From NCBI GenBank assembly GCA_963791945.1, contig CAWBUD010000003.1, forward strand, positions 62,001 to 126,000: 64,000 nt of DNA, in the 5' to 3' direction. Of the stretch, positions 1 to 10,627 are shown piece by piece. Below the pieces are notes generated by a model that was not told the DNA's origin, did no database searches, and worked only from the letters and a program-made list of their open reading frames with translations. Position numbers and translations under genes: made by a program. How positions within the stretch are numbered: position 1 is the stretch's first letter; each line of letters starts with the position of its first letter. The stretch comes from PALSA-1003 sp963791945 (lineage in GTDB: Bacteria; Pseudomonadota; Gammaproteobacteria; Burkholderiales; Casimicrobiaceae).

Positions 1-816
1 AAGCGCCGTTACAAGGCCCAGGGCACGAGCCTATCCAAGCCACGCCTGCCCAACGATCTGTGGTGCGCCGATTACAAAGGCGAGTTCATGCTCGTCGATC
101 GGCGCTATTGCTATCCGCTCACCATCAGCGACTTCGCCAGTCGCTACCTGTTGAGCTGCGAGGCCCTGTCGAGCACCAAGGAAACTTACGCCTTCACGGT
201 GTTCGAGCGGGTGTTCAAGGAGTTCGGCTTACCCCAAGCGATCCGCACCGACAACGGCGTGCCCTTCGCCAGTCCGCACGCGCTCTTCGGCTTGAGCAAG
301 CTCGCCGTGTGGTGGCTACGGCTCGGTATCCAGCTCGAGCGCATCCAGCCCGGCCATCCCCAGCAGAACGGCCGTCATGAACGCATGCACCTGACTTTGA
401 AGAAGGAAACCACCAAGCCCGCTGCCCAGAACTTCCTCCAGCAGCAGGCCCGGTTCGACGACTTCCTCGACTGCTACAACCGCGAGCGCCCGCACCAGGC
501 ACTCGACATGAAGTATCCCGCCGAGCTCTACCGGCCCTCAGCGCACCCCTACCACGGGCTCGACGCGCTGCACTACCCGTTCCACGACCGTACCATCACC
601 GTCACTCAATGCGGTCGCATTTGCTTCGGCCGACGGAAGATCAATCTCAGCACCGTGTTCGCCGGGCAGAACGTCGGGGTGAAAGAAGTCAGCGATAGAA
701 TCTGGCTGGTGAGCTTTATGGATTACGACTTGGGGTTCTTCGATCACGAGACCGGTCGGCTCGGCACCGCTGAGAACCCGTTCGCCGCAAAAGTGTTACC
801 TATGTGTCCGGTATAA
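1..816 (+). CDS. IS481-family transposase, 5'-partial
   Basis: The reading frame is open from base 1, so the N-terminal helix-turn-helix lies outside the window. The visible part is the rve-type DDE integrase core: the first Asp in WCADYKGEF (about residue 24 of the visible part), the second in RTDNGVPFAS, and the Glu in QQNGRHERMHLTLK. It ends with the C-terminal segment conserved in IS481 proteins (CGRICFGRRKINLS, then DLGFFDHETGRLG). The protein is nearly identical to the complete transposase at 29995-31158, with scattered substitutions. It should catalyse cut-and-paste movement of its own element. Nothing visible inactivates it, but its start cannot be checked. Confidence 0.85.
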   Translation, partial: KRRYKAQGTSLSKPRLPNDLWCADYKGEFMLVDRRYCYPLTISDFASRYLLSCEALSSTKETYAFTVFERVFKEFGLPQAIRTDNGVPFASPHALFGLSKLAVWWLRLGIQLERIQPGHPQQNGRHERMHLTLKKETTKPAAQNFLQQQARFDDFLDCYNRERPHQALDMKYPAELYRPSAHPYHGLDALHYPFHDRTITVTQCGRICFGRRKINLSTVFAGQNVGVKEVSDRIWLVSFMDYDLGFFDHETGRLGTAENPFAAKVLPMCPV

Positions 817-844
817 AACGTTACCTATGTGACCGGAATGCACC
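1..844 (+). mobile_element. IS481-type insertion sequence, copy 1 (left part outside window)
   Basis: This is the right-hand part of an element whose second, complete copy lies at about 29893-31186. Identity to that copy runs through the transposase gene and the right terminal repeat and ends at about position 844. The right end holds two tandem GTTACC-TATGT motifs (about 795-830), as in copy 2, where they read GTTACCCATGT. The left end lies before base 1. The element stops 9 bp before a tRNA-Asn fragment. Confidence 0.8.
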
Positions 845-853
845 CAAGCTGGA

Positions 854-904
854 TGGCTCCCCGACCAGGGCTCGAACCTGGGACCTGCGGATTAACAGTC
901 CGTC
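854..904 (-). repeat. tRNA-Asn 3'-end fragment, putative attachment-site copy 1
   Basis: These 51 bp are identical to the 3' part (including CCA) of the intact tRNA-Asn at 31197-31272. They cover the anticodon region, the T arm and the acceptor 3' strand. Identity stops inside the anticodon stem/D-arm side, so no functional tRNA can form. Integrases commonly leave such scars when elements enter at the 3' end of a tRNA gene. The fragment has the same orientation as the other two copies. Confidence 0.85.
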
Positions 905-1047
905 CGCTCATCGCCCGGAAAGCCCCGCCAGGCAACGATCTTGGCCAAAATGGCCGGTAATATTTTCGGCGATTTTGCCGCGTTTTCCCGTCCGAAGGTT
1001 AAATTCGGCGTCGCAATATTACCGAGCCCGCCCTTGGCCAGGCGCGG

Positions 1048-1395
1048 TCATGCTGCCAGCGGCACGACCGCCCTGGCAATCGCTTTCCCTGCCGCGCGCG
1101 CAGCCACTTCCAAGTCGTATTGCGCCTGCAGGTTGATCCAGAATTCCGGTGTCGTGCCAAACAGACGCCCGAGGCGCAACGCCATATCCGCCGACAGGGC
1201 TGCCTCGCCGCGACATATCAAGTCGATTCGACGCTGCGGAACATGGATGTTCTTGGCCACGCGGTAACGGGAAATCCCCATCGGCTCAATAAAGTCCTTG
1301 AGCAACACGCTGCCGGGATGTACCGGAGCGAGCCGCTTGCCGCTCGAGACATCCGAGAAGTCGATCTTGCCGAGTTCGTCACGTCGAATAGTCAT
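1048..1395 (-). CDS. higA: HigA-family antitoxin (XRE helix-turn-helix)
   Basis: The 115-residue protein has the HigA layout: a VHPGSVLLKDFIEPMGIS segment, then a Cro/CI-type helix-turn-helix (ISRYRVAKNIHVPQRRIDLI, residues about 40-60), then ADMALRLGRLFGTTPEFWINLQ, typical of HigA and VapI. It should neutralise the HigB RNase encoded just upstream and repress the shared promoter. It starts at ATG 1395, 11 nt after the higB stop, so the two are cotranscribed. The order toxin-then-antitoxin is normal for higBA. The length is somewhat above the usual 95-105 residues because of a longer N-terminus. Confidence 0.9.
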   Translation of the reverse strand: MTIRRDELGKIDFSDVSSGKRLAPVHPGSVLLKDFIEPMGISRYRVAKNIHVPQRRIDLICRGEAALSADMALRLGRLFGTTPEFWINLQAQYDLEVAARAAGKAIARAVVPLAA

Positions 1396-1406
1396 GTTTC
1401 TCTCGT

Positions 1407-1688
1407 TTAGTGATAGTCCGTGATCTCGACGTCATGCGCGTCGCCGCTTTCCCAACGAAAACATGCACGCCACTGGTCGTTGATGCGGATGCTCCACTGC
1501 CCCTTGCGATCTCCCGACAATTTCTCCAATCGGTTTCCAGGCGGGACGCGCAGATCCTCGATTGCCTTTGCCGCGTCGATCGCCTTGAGCTTGCGCCGAG
1601 CCACGTCTTGCACATGCGACGCGAGCGCTCGGACCCGATGGCCTTCGAATACCGCCGCGGTCAGCTTGTCGGCGAACGAACGGATCAC
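1407..1688 (-). CDS. higB: HigB-family toxin (RelE/ParE superfamily ribosome-dependent mRNA interferase)
   Basis: The 93-residue protein is full-length for the family. It begins MIRSFADK, has the plasmid-maintenance-killer core ARRKLKAIDAAKAIEDLRVPP and the C-terminal WSIRINDQWRACFRW plus DVEITDYH strands, where the family's active-site basic and aromatic residues lie. HigB cleaves mRNA on translating ribosomes. The start is GTG at 1688; no Shine-Dalgarno is visible, and a well-formed promoter ends only about 7 nt upstream, so the transcript may be leaderless. higA follows after 11 nt. Confidence 0.9.
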   Translation of the reverse strand: MIRSFADKLTAAVFEGHRVRALASHVQDVARRKLKAIDAAKAIEDLRVPPGNRLEKLSGDRKGQWSIRINDQWRACFRWESGDAHDVEITDYH

Positions 1689-1694
1689 ACTCGC

Positions 1695-1723
1695 ATACTA
1701 ATACGTCACATTAGTAATGTCAA
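1695..1723 (-). promoter_or_regulatory. higBA promoter with overlapping palindromic operator
   Basis: On the minus strand there is a perfect -35 TTGACA (1718-1723), a 17-bp spacer, and a -10 TAGTAT (1695-1700). A 21-bp palindrome at 1696-1716 (arms TACTAAT/ATTAGTA, 7-bp centre) covers the spacer and -10. It is the obvious binding site for HigA autorepression. Binding by HigA is an inference. Confidence 0.7.
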
Positions 1724-1921
1724 ATATTACCATTGCGTCGTTTCTGGCTGTCGTCCGCAATAATTACCTTTTGACCAGGCGGCGGCTTCGTGACGCCGAC
1801 TACGCGCCCGCGGGGACTGCCGCGAGAGAATATTCAAGATCGAGGGGCACCGGAAACGAGAGGCTCAGGAGCTCATGCGCCTGGGCTGCGGGCCGCGCCT
1901 TCGTGTGCAGACGATGCTCGC

Positions 1922-2146
1922 CTGTTTGGGTTCGAATCAGAGCTGGAAGCAAACCTGACCTAGATGCCCATGGCAATGCGGTTCAAGCTCGACAAGTGCG
2001 GGATCAAGCTGGCGCTGGCCGAGTGGCAGCAACTGCCTGAGCGGCGACGTCGCGAGCTTCTGCGCGCGCCATGCGACGACGCAGCCGCCATTGCGAACTA
2101 CCGTCGGGTCTGCGCTCCGTCATCAAGGAGTCGACGGGCAGACTTC
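1922..2146 (+). pseudogene. Remnant of a nitrate reductase-associated protein (NRAP family)
   Basis: The frame reads LFGFESELEANLT, an in-frame TAG at 1961-1963, then PMAMRFKLDKCGIKLALAEWQQL, PERRRRELLRAPCD and AIANYRR. The core (RFKLDxCGIKL-xxW-xxLP-C) is the conserved part of the small proteins found next to assimilatory nitrate reductase genes. The TAG interrupts it, the normal N-terminus is not visible, and the C-terminus is replaced at about 2146 by an unrelated arsenite-transporter fragment. Translation could restart at ATG 1964, giving a 123-residue chimera, but I regard this as decayed DNA. Confidence 0.6.
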
Positions 2147-2335
2147 TTTGAGCTGGCCGTTGCCGCGGCGATCAGCCTGTTCGGCTTCGAATCGGGCGCC
2201 GCACTCGCCACCGTCGTCGGCGTACTGATCGAGGTTCCGGTAATGCTGCTGGTGGTCAAGGTGGTCAACGCCACGCGGGGCTGGTACGAAACGGGTAGCA
2301 CCCCGGTGCGCAAGGCGTCTCTTTCAAGGCCATAA
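2147..2335 (+). pseudogene. C-terminal fragment of an ACR3-type arsenite efflux transporter
   Basis: The residues FFELAVAAAISLFGFESGAA, then LATVVGVLIEVPVMLLVVKV, then RGWYETG match the last two membrane helices and tail of ACR3-family arsenite permeases. The first eight or so helices are absent, and the fragment is joined in frame to the nitrate reductase-associated remnant. It shows that an arsenic-resistance operon was once nearby. It is not expected to transport anything. Confidence 0.65.
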
Positions 2336-2432
2336 GAGGGTGCGCATGAACCGCGACGCGCGCCCCAATCCGGCGATGACCCTTGCCTCAGGTCAAGGCA
2401 TGCCGGGATTGCAAGCCGCAGCATAAGCGTGG

Positions 2433-3032
2433 ATGAGCGCTCCGAGCGTCGACTTCAAGTTCGTTCACGACCAATTCAGGCCGCGAATCCTCCGCTATGT
2501 CACTCGGCTGGTCGGTGAAGCGGAGGCGGAAGACGTTACGCAGTCCGTCATGATGAAGATCAACGACGGACTGTCCGGGTTTCGCGGCGATTCGACTCTC
2601 TCGACGTGGATCTACCGCATCGCGACGAACGTAGCTCTCGACAGGCTGCGCCAGAAGGCAGTTGGCCCGGTAACAGAACCCGGATACGAATTCGACGAGA
2701 ATGACCTCCCGCCCGCCGCGTACGGCCCATCGGTCGAGACAACGGCGATTCGCGACGAAATGAATGCGTGCATCAGCGAGTTCGTCGATCGCCTTCCGGA
2801 ACATTACAAGACCGTCATGATCCTGAGCGAGATTGAAGGGTTCAAGAATGGCGAGATCGCCGCCATCCTCGCGCTCAGCGTCGATACCGTCAAAATCCGC
2901 CTCCATCGGGCCCGCGAGAAGCTCCGCAAGGACCTGGAGGCGGGATGCAGCTTTGATCACGACGATAACGCCGAGCTCGTCTGCGACCGCAAGCCGGCCG
3001 TCGCTCCCATCAGGTTTTCTCCCCGCCGCTAA
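2433..3032 (+). CDS. ECF-type sigma-70 family RNA polymerase sigma factor
   Basis: The protein has 199 residues. Region 2 (about 10-75) includes RPRILRYVTRLVGEAEAEDVT and FRGDSTLSTWIYRIATNVALD, the -10 recognition helix. After a linker, region 4 (about 120-170) reads LPEHYKTVMILSEIEGFKNG, then EIAAILALSVDTVKIRLHRA, the -35 helix-turn-helix. The C-terminal extension (CSFDHDDNAELVCDRK) contains two Cys and a His and could bind metal or redox signals. No anti-sigma gene is adjacent. The next gene, 55 bp downstream, encodes a Cys-rich DGC-domain protein, suggesting a metal- or thiol-responsive unit. Confidence 0.88.
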   Translation: MSAPSVDFKFVHDQFRPRILRYVTRLVGEAEAEDVTQSVMMKINDGLSGFRGDSTLSTWIYRIATNVALDRLRQKAVGPVTEPGYEFDENDLPPAAYGPSVETTAIRDEMNACISEFVDRLPEHYKTVMILSEIEGFKNGEIAAILALSVDTVKIRLHRAREKLRKDLEAGCSFDHDDNAELVCDRKPAVAPIRFSPRR

Positions 3033-3087
3033 AGCGCCGTATCCATTTCCGCAGCTGTCCCGTCTAACGCAGGGAAAGGGACAACTC

Positions 3088-3603
3088 GTGGAGATCGGTA
3101 TGGATACCTACACCGCGGATTTTTCTCTCGACGTGCAAGGGATCAAGGGTTCTTGCCCGGCCGGAGAGCTTTACGCCAAGAACCAGATCGCGCAAGGAAC
3201 CCGTCCGGTTCTGTCTTGCGAAGGGCCCTGCATCAGGGGGGAGATCGCACGGCTCGCCGCGAACCTGATCGCTCGGGAAGTCCCGGGGCTCGCGCGTGCG
3301 TGCCATGCCGAAACGTTCTTCGTTCCGCACTCGGCGATGGCGGCATGGGTCAAAGGCGCCGAGAAGAGCGTCATCATGATCGACGGCTGTTTCCTCAAGT
3401 GCCACGGGCGCGTGCTCAATAAGCTCGTCGGCGAAGAGAAGGTCATGCACATCGACGCTCTCCCCTTCTACCGGAAGTACACCGACGTTTTTCTGATGGA
3501 CGATGTGCCGGAAGAAGAGCGCAAGGCCGTTGCGCGCCAGGTGGCCGACAAGATCATCGCGAAGCTGAAGCAAGACGCTTCGCTGGCGCCTACAACCACT
3601 TAA
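3088..3603 (+). CDS. DGC-domain putative zinc-binding protein
   Basis: The start is GTG 3088, chosen for the Shine-Dalgarno AGGGAAAGGG 7 nt upstream; ATG 3100 is an in-frame alternative. The protein of about 171 residues carries the Cys pattern of the DGC domain (pfam08859): GSCPAGELYA, LSCEGPCIRGEIARLAAN, ARACHAETFF, and the signature IDGCFLKCHGRVL. The family is annotated as zinc-binding; its physiological role is unknown. It follows a sigma factor gene and precedes a small membrane protein by 19 bp, so the three probably form one transcript. Confidence 0.75.
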   Translation: MEIGMDTYTADFSLDVQGIKGSCPAGELYAKNQIAQGTRPVLSCEGPCIRGEIARLAANLIAREVPGLARACHAETFFVPHSAMAAWVKGAEKSVIMIDGCFLKCHGRVLNKLVGEEKVMHIDALPFYRKYTDVFLMDDVPEEERKAVARQVADKIIAKLKQDASLAPTTT

Positions 3604-3622
3604 CTTTCTATGAGGAGTGCCC

Positions 3623-3856
3623 ATGGACTTCAACTGGATGCCTTATATGAACGGATTTTGGATCTTCCCGCTGCTCTGCCTCCTCTTCATGGTCGTCATG
3701 ATGCTCGCCTGTGGCGGCATGCGGTTCCGCTTCGGACATCGGGATCGCCGCGGAGAAGGCGGCGAGACGGCCCGTCGGATCCTTGACCGGAGATACGCGA
3801 GCGGCGAGCTCGATAAAGGTCAATACGACGCAATGCGCGGCGATCTTGGTGGCTAA
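3623..3856 (+). CDS. Small membrane protein with C-terminal SHOCT domain
   Basis: The 77-residue protein starts at ATG 3623, with Shine-Dalgarno AGGAG at 3613-3617; GTG 3617 overlaps the Shine-Dalgarno and is unlikely. One transmembrane helix (about residues 11-32, FWIFPLLCLLFMVVMMLACG) is followed by a basic stretch and a SHOCT motif (ARRILDRRYASGELDKGQYD). SHOCT tails are short oligomerisation modules found on many small membrane proteins in metal- and stress-related operons. No catalytic function can be assigned. Confidence 0.75.
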   Translation: MDFNWMPYMNGFWIFPLLCLLFMVVMMLACGGMRFRFGHRDRRGEGGETARRILDRRYASGELDKGQYDAMRGDLGG

Positions 3857-3953
3857 GGGCTTCGAGCGCGCCACGGCTAGCCCCGAGCCCAAAGCCGGTT
3901 TGCTTCCGAGCTCGGAGCAGGCCTGGAAGTGGCTGTGCTGCGCAAGAACTCGA

Positions 3954-5042
3954 TCACGCGAGAGCGGGTTGCAGCGAGTACTCGTGATGCAACCCACCCA
4001 GCACTGATTTGACGCGCACTGAAAGTGCTGCGCTCATTCGATACTGGGATTCGCAATTGAGAGGAACATTCGAGTTCGAGGGAAAATCAGGCACGCCAGG
4101 ACCCAAAAACATGTGTGGGCGGCCGCGATTGTAATGGCCATGCCACGACGTCAAAATCGTTCGCAGATGGGCTTCCGAGACCGGGATCAGCCAATCCAAG
4201 CATTCGCGGCGGATCGTGCCAATCAGTCGTTCGCATATGCCGTTGGCCATCGGACTGTGCGGGGTGATTTCAGCACTGTCAATCCGAGTCGCTTGATCGA
4301 TTCGTCCAGGTCCCTGGAAAAAATGCTGTCCCGATCGTGAATCAGATAGTGATAGGCATCCTCGAAACCGATCGCCTCCCGGAGTTGCTGCAGCGTCCAG
4401 GCCGCCGTCGGGTCGCGCGTGATGTTGAAATGCAGCAATCGGCGCGAGCCATGATGGATCACCACAAAGACGTAGAGCAGCCGGAACGTCGCCGTGACGG
4501 CTACGAAGAAGTCGTAGGCAACGATCGCCTTCGCATGGTTGCGAAGAAAGGTCGACCAGCGCTGATCACCGCGTGGGCGACCCGGCGGCCGCTTGGGCAT
4601 GTATTTCCTGACTGTCCGTGGAAACCCGGAGCCCAAGCTTCAGCAGAAGCTCGTTGGCAATACGCTCTTCGCCCCAGAGCGGATTCTCAGTCGCCATGCG
4701 CCGAATGAGCTGGCGCAGCTCCGGCGGAATCGGTGGGCGTCCCTGCATTGACTTGTAGCGCCAGAACAGTCTCCACCCTGCTCGATGCCAGCGGATCAGG
4801 GTCTCTGGGCGCACTACGACCAGGGCATCGCGCCAATCAAACAGCCGGGAAAGAAATGCCAGCGACACCCGCGTTGCAGCATCCACGCGCCTGGGCTTCA
4901 CGTTGCGTTCCTTGTATAGCGCAAGTTCGCGGCGGAGAAAGAGGTTCTCCGCTTTGATGGATCGCCGAGGTCTGACCGAGAGCGCAATTAGGCCGACAAA
5001 GTCGGCCAGCAACCGAAGGATGACTCGAACGAAAACGATCAC
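3954..5042 (-). pseudogene. Frameshifted DDE (integrase-core) transposase
   Basis: Three overlapping reading frames together encode one rve-type transposase. The N-terminal part (5042 to about 4620) has a SIKAENLFLRRELALYKERN coiled segment and a helix-turn-helix; the middle part (about 4636-4225) holds the first catalytic Asp (VAYDFFVAVTATF) and the second (LIHDRDSIFSRD); the end (about 4250-3954) holds the catalytic Glu (NGICERLIGTIRRECLDW). At least two frameshifts, near 4620 and 4240, separate the pieces, so no active enzyme is made. The family is the soil-bacterial integrase-core group. Terminal repeats were not identified. The adjacent substrate-binding protein gene lacks its 5' end at this element's edge. 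Confidence 0.75.
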
Positions 5043-5112
5043 GCTGCGATCATGCCACAGGTCGGCGATAACCGTGCCACGAGGTCAGCTCAAGCGAGAT
5101 CGAGTTTTTTGC

Positions 5113-5958
5113 GGAGCACAACCGTTCTTCGAGGCGCTGCGCAAGCTCGGTTGGATCGAGGACCAGAACCTGCTCATCGAACGGCGCGGTGCCGGCGGCA
5201 AGGCCGAGCTTGTTCCTGGTCTCGCGGAAGAGCTCGTGCAGCTCAGGCCCGACGTGATCGTGACGACCGGTGCAGTCGCTTCGCTGGCCGCCAAGAACGC
5301 CACGACGACCATTCCGATCGTGTCAGTCACTGGAGACCCGGTGCTCATTGGCCTCGTCGCCAGCATGTCGCGGCCGGGCGGCAATATCACGGGCATGTCG
5401 ACGGTTGCCCCCGAGCTCGCCGCGAAGCGTCTGGAACTCCTGAAAGAGCTGCTCCCCACAGCGACGCGGGTAGGCGAACTCACGGATCCCGCGAATCCGT
5501 ACATCAGGATGATTCGGAAAGAAGACGAGCAAGCCTACCGCTCACTCGGACTACAGCCGATCTTTGTCGATGTGGCCGATCCTACCCAGCTTGAGAGAGT
5601 CATTGCGGAAGTCGCGCGAATGAGGGCGGACGCGCTGATCGTGCGCGCTGATCCGCTCTTTGTCTCGAACCGTGATGAAATCGCTCGCTTGGCGTTGAAG
5701 CACGCTCTCCCCACAATAGCAGAGGGCAAACTGTTCGTTTCGGTAGGGTGCCTCACATCCTATGCGCCCAAATCTGGCGCCACGGCTCGTAACATGGCAG
5801 CCCTCGTCGACAAAGTCCTCAAGGGTGCGAGACCCGGTGACTTGCCGATCTTGCAGCCCACCGAGTTCGAGCTGGTGTTCAATCTGAGGACCGCGAAGAC
5901 ACTCCGCCTGACGATCCCGCAGTCGCTGCTTCTGCGCGCCGACGAGGTGATTCAGTAG
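5113..5958 (+). pseudogene. 5'-truncated ABC-type substrate-binding protein (pfam04392 family)
   Basis: Family similarity begins at FFEALRKLGWIEDQNLLIER and continues to the normal C-terminus (LTIPQSLLLRADEVIQ). It includes PDVIVTTGAVASLAAKNATT, IPIVSVTGDPV and SRPGGNITGMS. The signal peptide and first strand (about 40 residues) are missing, replaced by sequence from the neighbouring broken transposase. Without a signal peptide it cannot reach the periplasm, so I call it a decapitated gene. A paralogue with its signal peptide lies at 10628-11611 on the other strand. Confidence 0.75.
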
Positions 5959-6327
5959 CCCAATGCCTCGAGTTGATCGCGGTTGAATGTCCGGTTCCTG
6001 TATGGCGCAACGGCGGCTCAGGGTCGTCTTCTGCCGAATGAGGGCGACGGCCATTCGGCGGCACCCGGCCACAACCGGCCGTCTCGCGTAGTTGGCGATA
6101 GCGGTCACTCGATGGCGCTGTCGACCCGAAGCCGTTATACGCGCCGCTCTAAACCAGTCATTCCGCTGACTGGCATTCCAGGTTCTTGCTTCACCCTCCG
6201 TTCGGGCGCGCATATATATTGCGGCGCCCGCTACAGAGTAAGCCACGCTTTCTCGAAACGGTACGGCAGTGTAGGCTATCGTCGATCGCTGCGCTGTCGT
6301 AGCGCCTGAGTGTGGCAAGGAGGGCCG
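5959..6327 (+). other. Intergenic stretch without a recognisable gene
   Basis: I see no convincing coding potential, RNA gene or repeat. The segment presumably holds the promoter of the downstream kinase, but no consensus boxes stand out. A strong Shine-Dalgarno (AAGGAGG, 6317-6323) closes it. Confidence 0.5.
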
Positions 6328-8721
<2,394 letters not shown>

Positions 8722-8836
8722 TTTTCGCGGGCAGCGCGAGTATCCCGAGAATTGGTTGGCACGAACAGCTGCTTATAAGCGGTAAGCTATCTTCGTGAAT
8801 GTCTGCTTCTCGAGAGCCCGACAGGCAGCAACGGGT

Positions 8837-10392
8837 CTATTCTGTTGAAGAACTCGATGTTTAACAGGACCAAGGTCCGGGCTTGAGCGGTCGTTTGGCA
8901 GTGCTCGATCGAGTCAGTCGCGTAGACACTCCTCAGGCAGGCGCTAGTTCTCCTTTTTCTGCTATCGGCGCTAACCATTTCGCCATTCGTCGCAGATTCT
9001 GCGCAGCCGCGGCCAGCAGGAACTCGTCATTTGCGCCACTGAGCCCCCGCAATCGTAGTCGATCCAACTTCAGGATCCGTTTGAGGTGAGCGAACAGCAT
9101 CTCGACCTTCTTGCGGTCCTTGCGCGATTGCTTGTAACCATCGGTCTTGGCAACATCACGAGCCACATCGCGGGCGGATTCATGAACGCTGCGAACGATC
9201 TTCCGAACCCGGTCGTTCGGACAGCAGCGCGCCTTCATCGGACATGTCGCGCAATCGAATTGGCTGGCTCGATAGATGATGGTGTCGGCCTTGGTGACGT
9301 GGGTGCGCAGGTTCTTGAATGCGCGCCATTGGCGGCGCAGCACGTGGCCCTGCGGGCAGCGGTACTCGTCGGCCTTCTCGTCCCACTTGAAGTCGCTGCT
9401 CGATAGCGTCTTATCGTTGCGGTTTGTGTTGTCCCACACCGGCACGTGCGGCTCGATCTGCTTCTCCTCGACCATCCATCCCAGAATTTCTGCCGTGCCG
9501 TAATTGGTGTCGCCGATCAACCGCTGCGGCTTGAGAGCAAACCGCGTCTCAACCCGGTCGATCATCGTCCTGGTAGCCTTGATTTCGTCGGTCTTGTAGG
9601 CGGGTGTCGCCTCAACGTCGACCACAATGCCTGCGGCGGTGTCGACCAGATAGTTCGCCGAATAGGCGTAGAAGGCCGGGCCACCCGCAGCACTCCACCG
9701 TGCCGCCGGATCGGTCAGCGAGATATTCTTAGGCGTGCTCGTCTCCACCTCTGCCTGATCCAGAGCCGCCAGATATTCACGCACCGGGCGGCTGATCGAT
9801 TGCCCGTCAGACCAGTCGGCCTCAGCACCGGGCACGCCGCGTTGACGGTTGGCGTCGGCCTTAACTAGGCTGGCATCGATGGCAAACCCTTCACCACCCA
9901 CCAGCCCCTCCCGCACACAGCGCTCCAGGACCTGCTCGAACACGAAACGCAGTGTGTCGCTGTCACGGAAACGACCATGCCGGTTCTTCGAGAACGTCGA
10001 GTGGTCCGGCACTTGGTCTTCCAATCCCAGCCGGCAGAACCAGCGATACGCCAGGTTCAGGTGCACCTCCTCGCATAGCCGCCGCTCCGACCGGATGCCG
10101 AAGCAGTAACCCACGATCAGCATGCGAATCAGCAGCTGGGGATCAATCGAGGGACGGCCGGTATGGCTGTAAAACGGGGCGAGGTGCTGGTGCAATTCAC
10201 CTAGATCAAGAAACTGATCAATTCCGCGTAGCAAATGATCGGACGGAACGTGATCGTCGAGATTGAAGGAGTAGAACAGCTGCTTCTGTCCGCCAGGCCG
10301 TTGTCCCATCATCCTTGCCTCTCCCTCGATCACCTTGGCTTCAAGCATAGCCACAAGGCGCTCATTTTCAAGGGGGTTTTTCAACAGAATAG
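8837..10392 (-). mobile_element. IS1182-type insertion sequence
   Basis: Near-perfect terminal inverted repeats bound the element: CTATTCTGTTGAA-G-AAC at 8837 onward, and its reverse complement (with one A/G difference) ending at 10392. The length is about 1556 bp with one transposase gene. No clear target duplication was seen at the flanks. Confidence 0.8.
8933..10315 (-). CDS. IS1182-family transposase
   Basis: The frame is open back to 10411, but that lies outside the right inverted repeat (ending 10392), so the start must be internal. ATG 10315 follows a purine-rich GGGAGAGG stretch; ATG 10351 is possible. The protein has about 460 residues: a DUF772-type N-terminal region (GRPSIDPQLLIRMLIVGYCF), then the DDE core with Asp in FAIDASLVKADAN and Asp in IGDTNYGTAE, and Glu in KKVEMLFAHLKRILKLDRLR. 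A Cys-rich insert (DCATCPMKARCCPND) is typical of IS1182. It is apparently intact. Confidence 0.88.
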   Translation of the reverse strand, partial: RMMGQRPGGQKQLFYSFNLDDHVPSDHLLRGIDQFLDLGELHQHLAPFYSHTGRPSIDPQLLIRMLIVGYCFGIRSERRLCEEVHLNLAYRWFCRLGLEDQVPDHSTFSKNRHGRFRDSDTLRFVFEQVLERCVREGLVGGEGFAIDASLVKADANRQRGVPGAEADWSDGQSISRPVREYLAALDQAEVETSTPKNISLTDPAARWSAAGGPAFYAYSANYLVDTAAGIVVDVEATPAYKTDEIKATRTMIDRVETRFALKPQRLIGDTNYGTAEILGWMVEEKQIEPHVPVWDNTNRNDKTLSSSDFKWDEKADEYRCPQGHVLRRQWRAFKNLRTHVTKADTIIYRASQFDCATCPMKARCCPNDRVRKIVRSVHESARDVARDVAKTDGYKQSRKDRKKVEMLFAHLKRILKLDRLRLRGLSGANDEFLLAAAAQNLRRMAKWLAPIAEKGELAPA

Positions 10393-10627
10393 GTCGGGCA
10401 CGGTCCTTCACTTCGCGGCGATGAGCGGCGGCTCGATGAGCGACACCGGCCGTTCATGCCCTGAATGGCACCTGCCCGCCATTGAGCTGCCACTCGGTCG
10501 ATTTGCTTCAACGCCGGCAGTCGACCCTGAGCCGACATAAGCGCAGATCGGAAGCGGACATTTAAATCGATCGCGACGACGCACGAAGCGAACCAGCGCC
10601 GTTAGGCGATCCGGTTCAACTGAGCGT

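Noticed and set aside
804..1136. Small frame over the first tRNA-Asn fragment
   Set aside because: It is read from the IS end and tRNA remnant; no protein features.
2833..3087. N-terminal extension of the DGC protein back to 2833
   Set aside because: It overlaps the sigma factor gene in another frame, and a good Shine-Dalgarno marks GTG 3088.
10316..10411. Longer start of the IS1182 transposase at 10411
   Set aside because: It begins outside the element's right inverted repeat (10392), so it cannot travel with the element.
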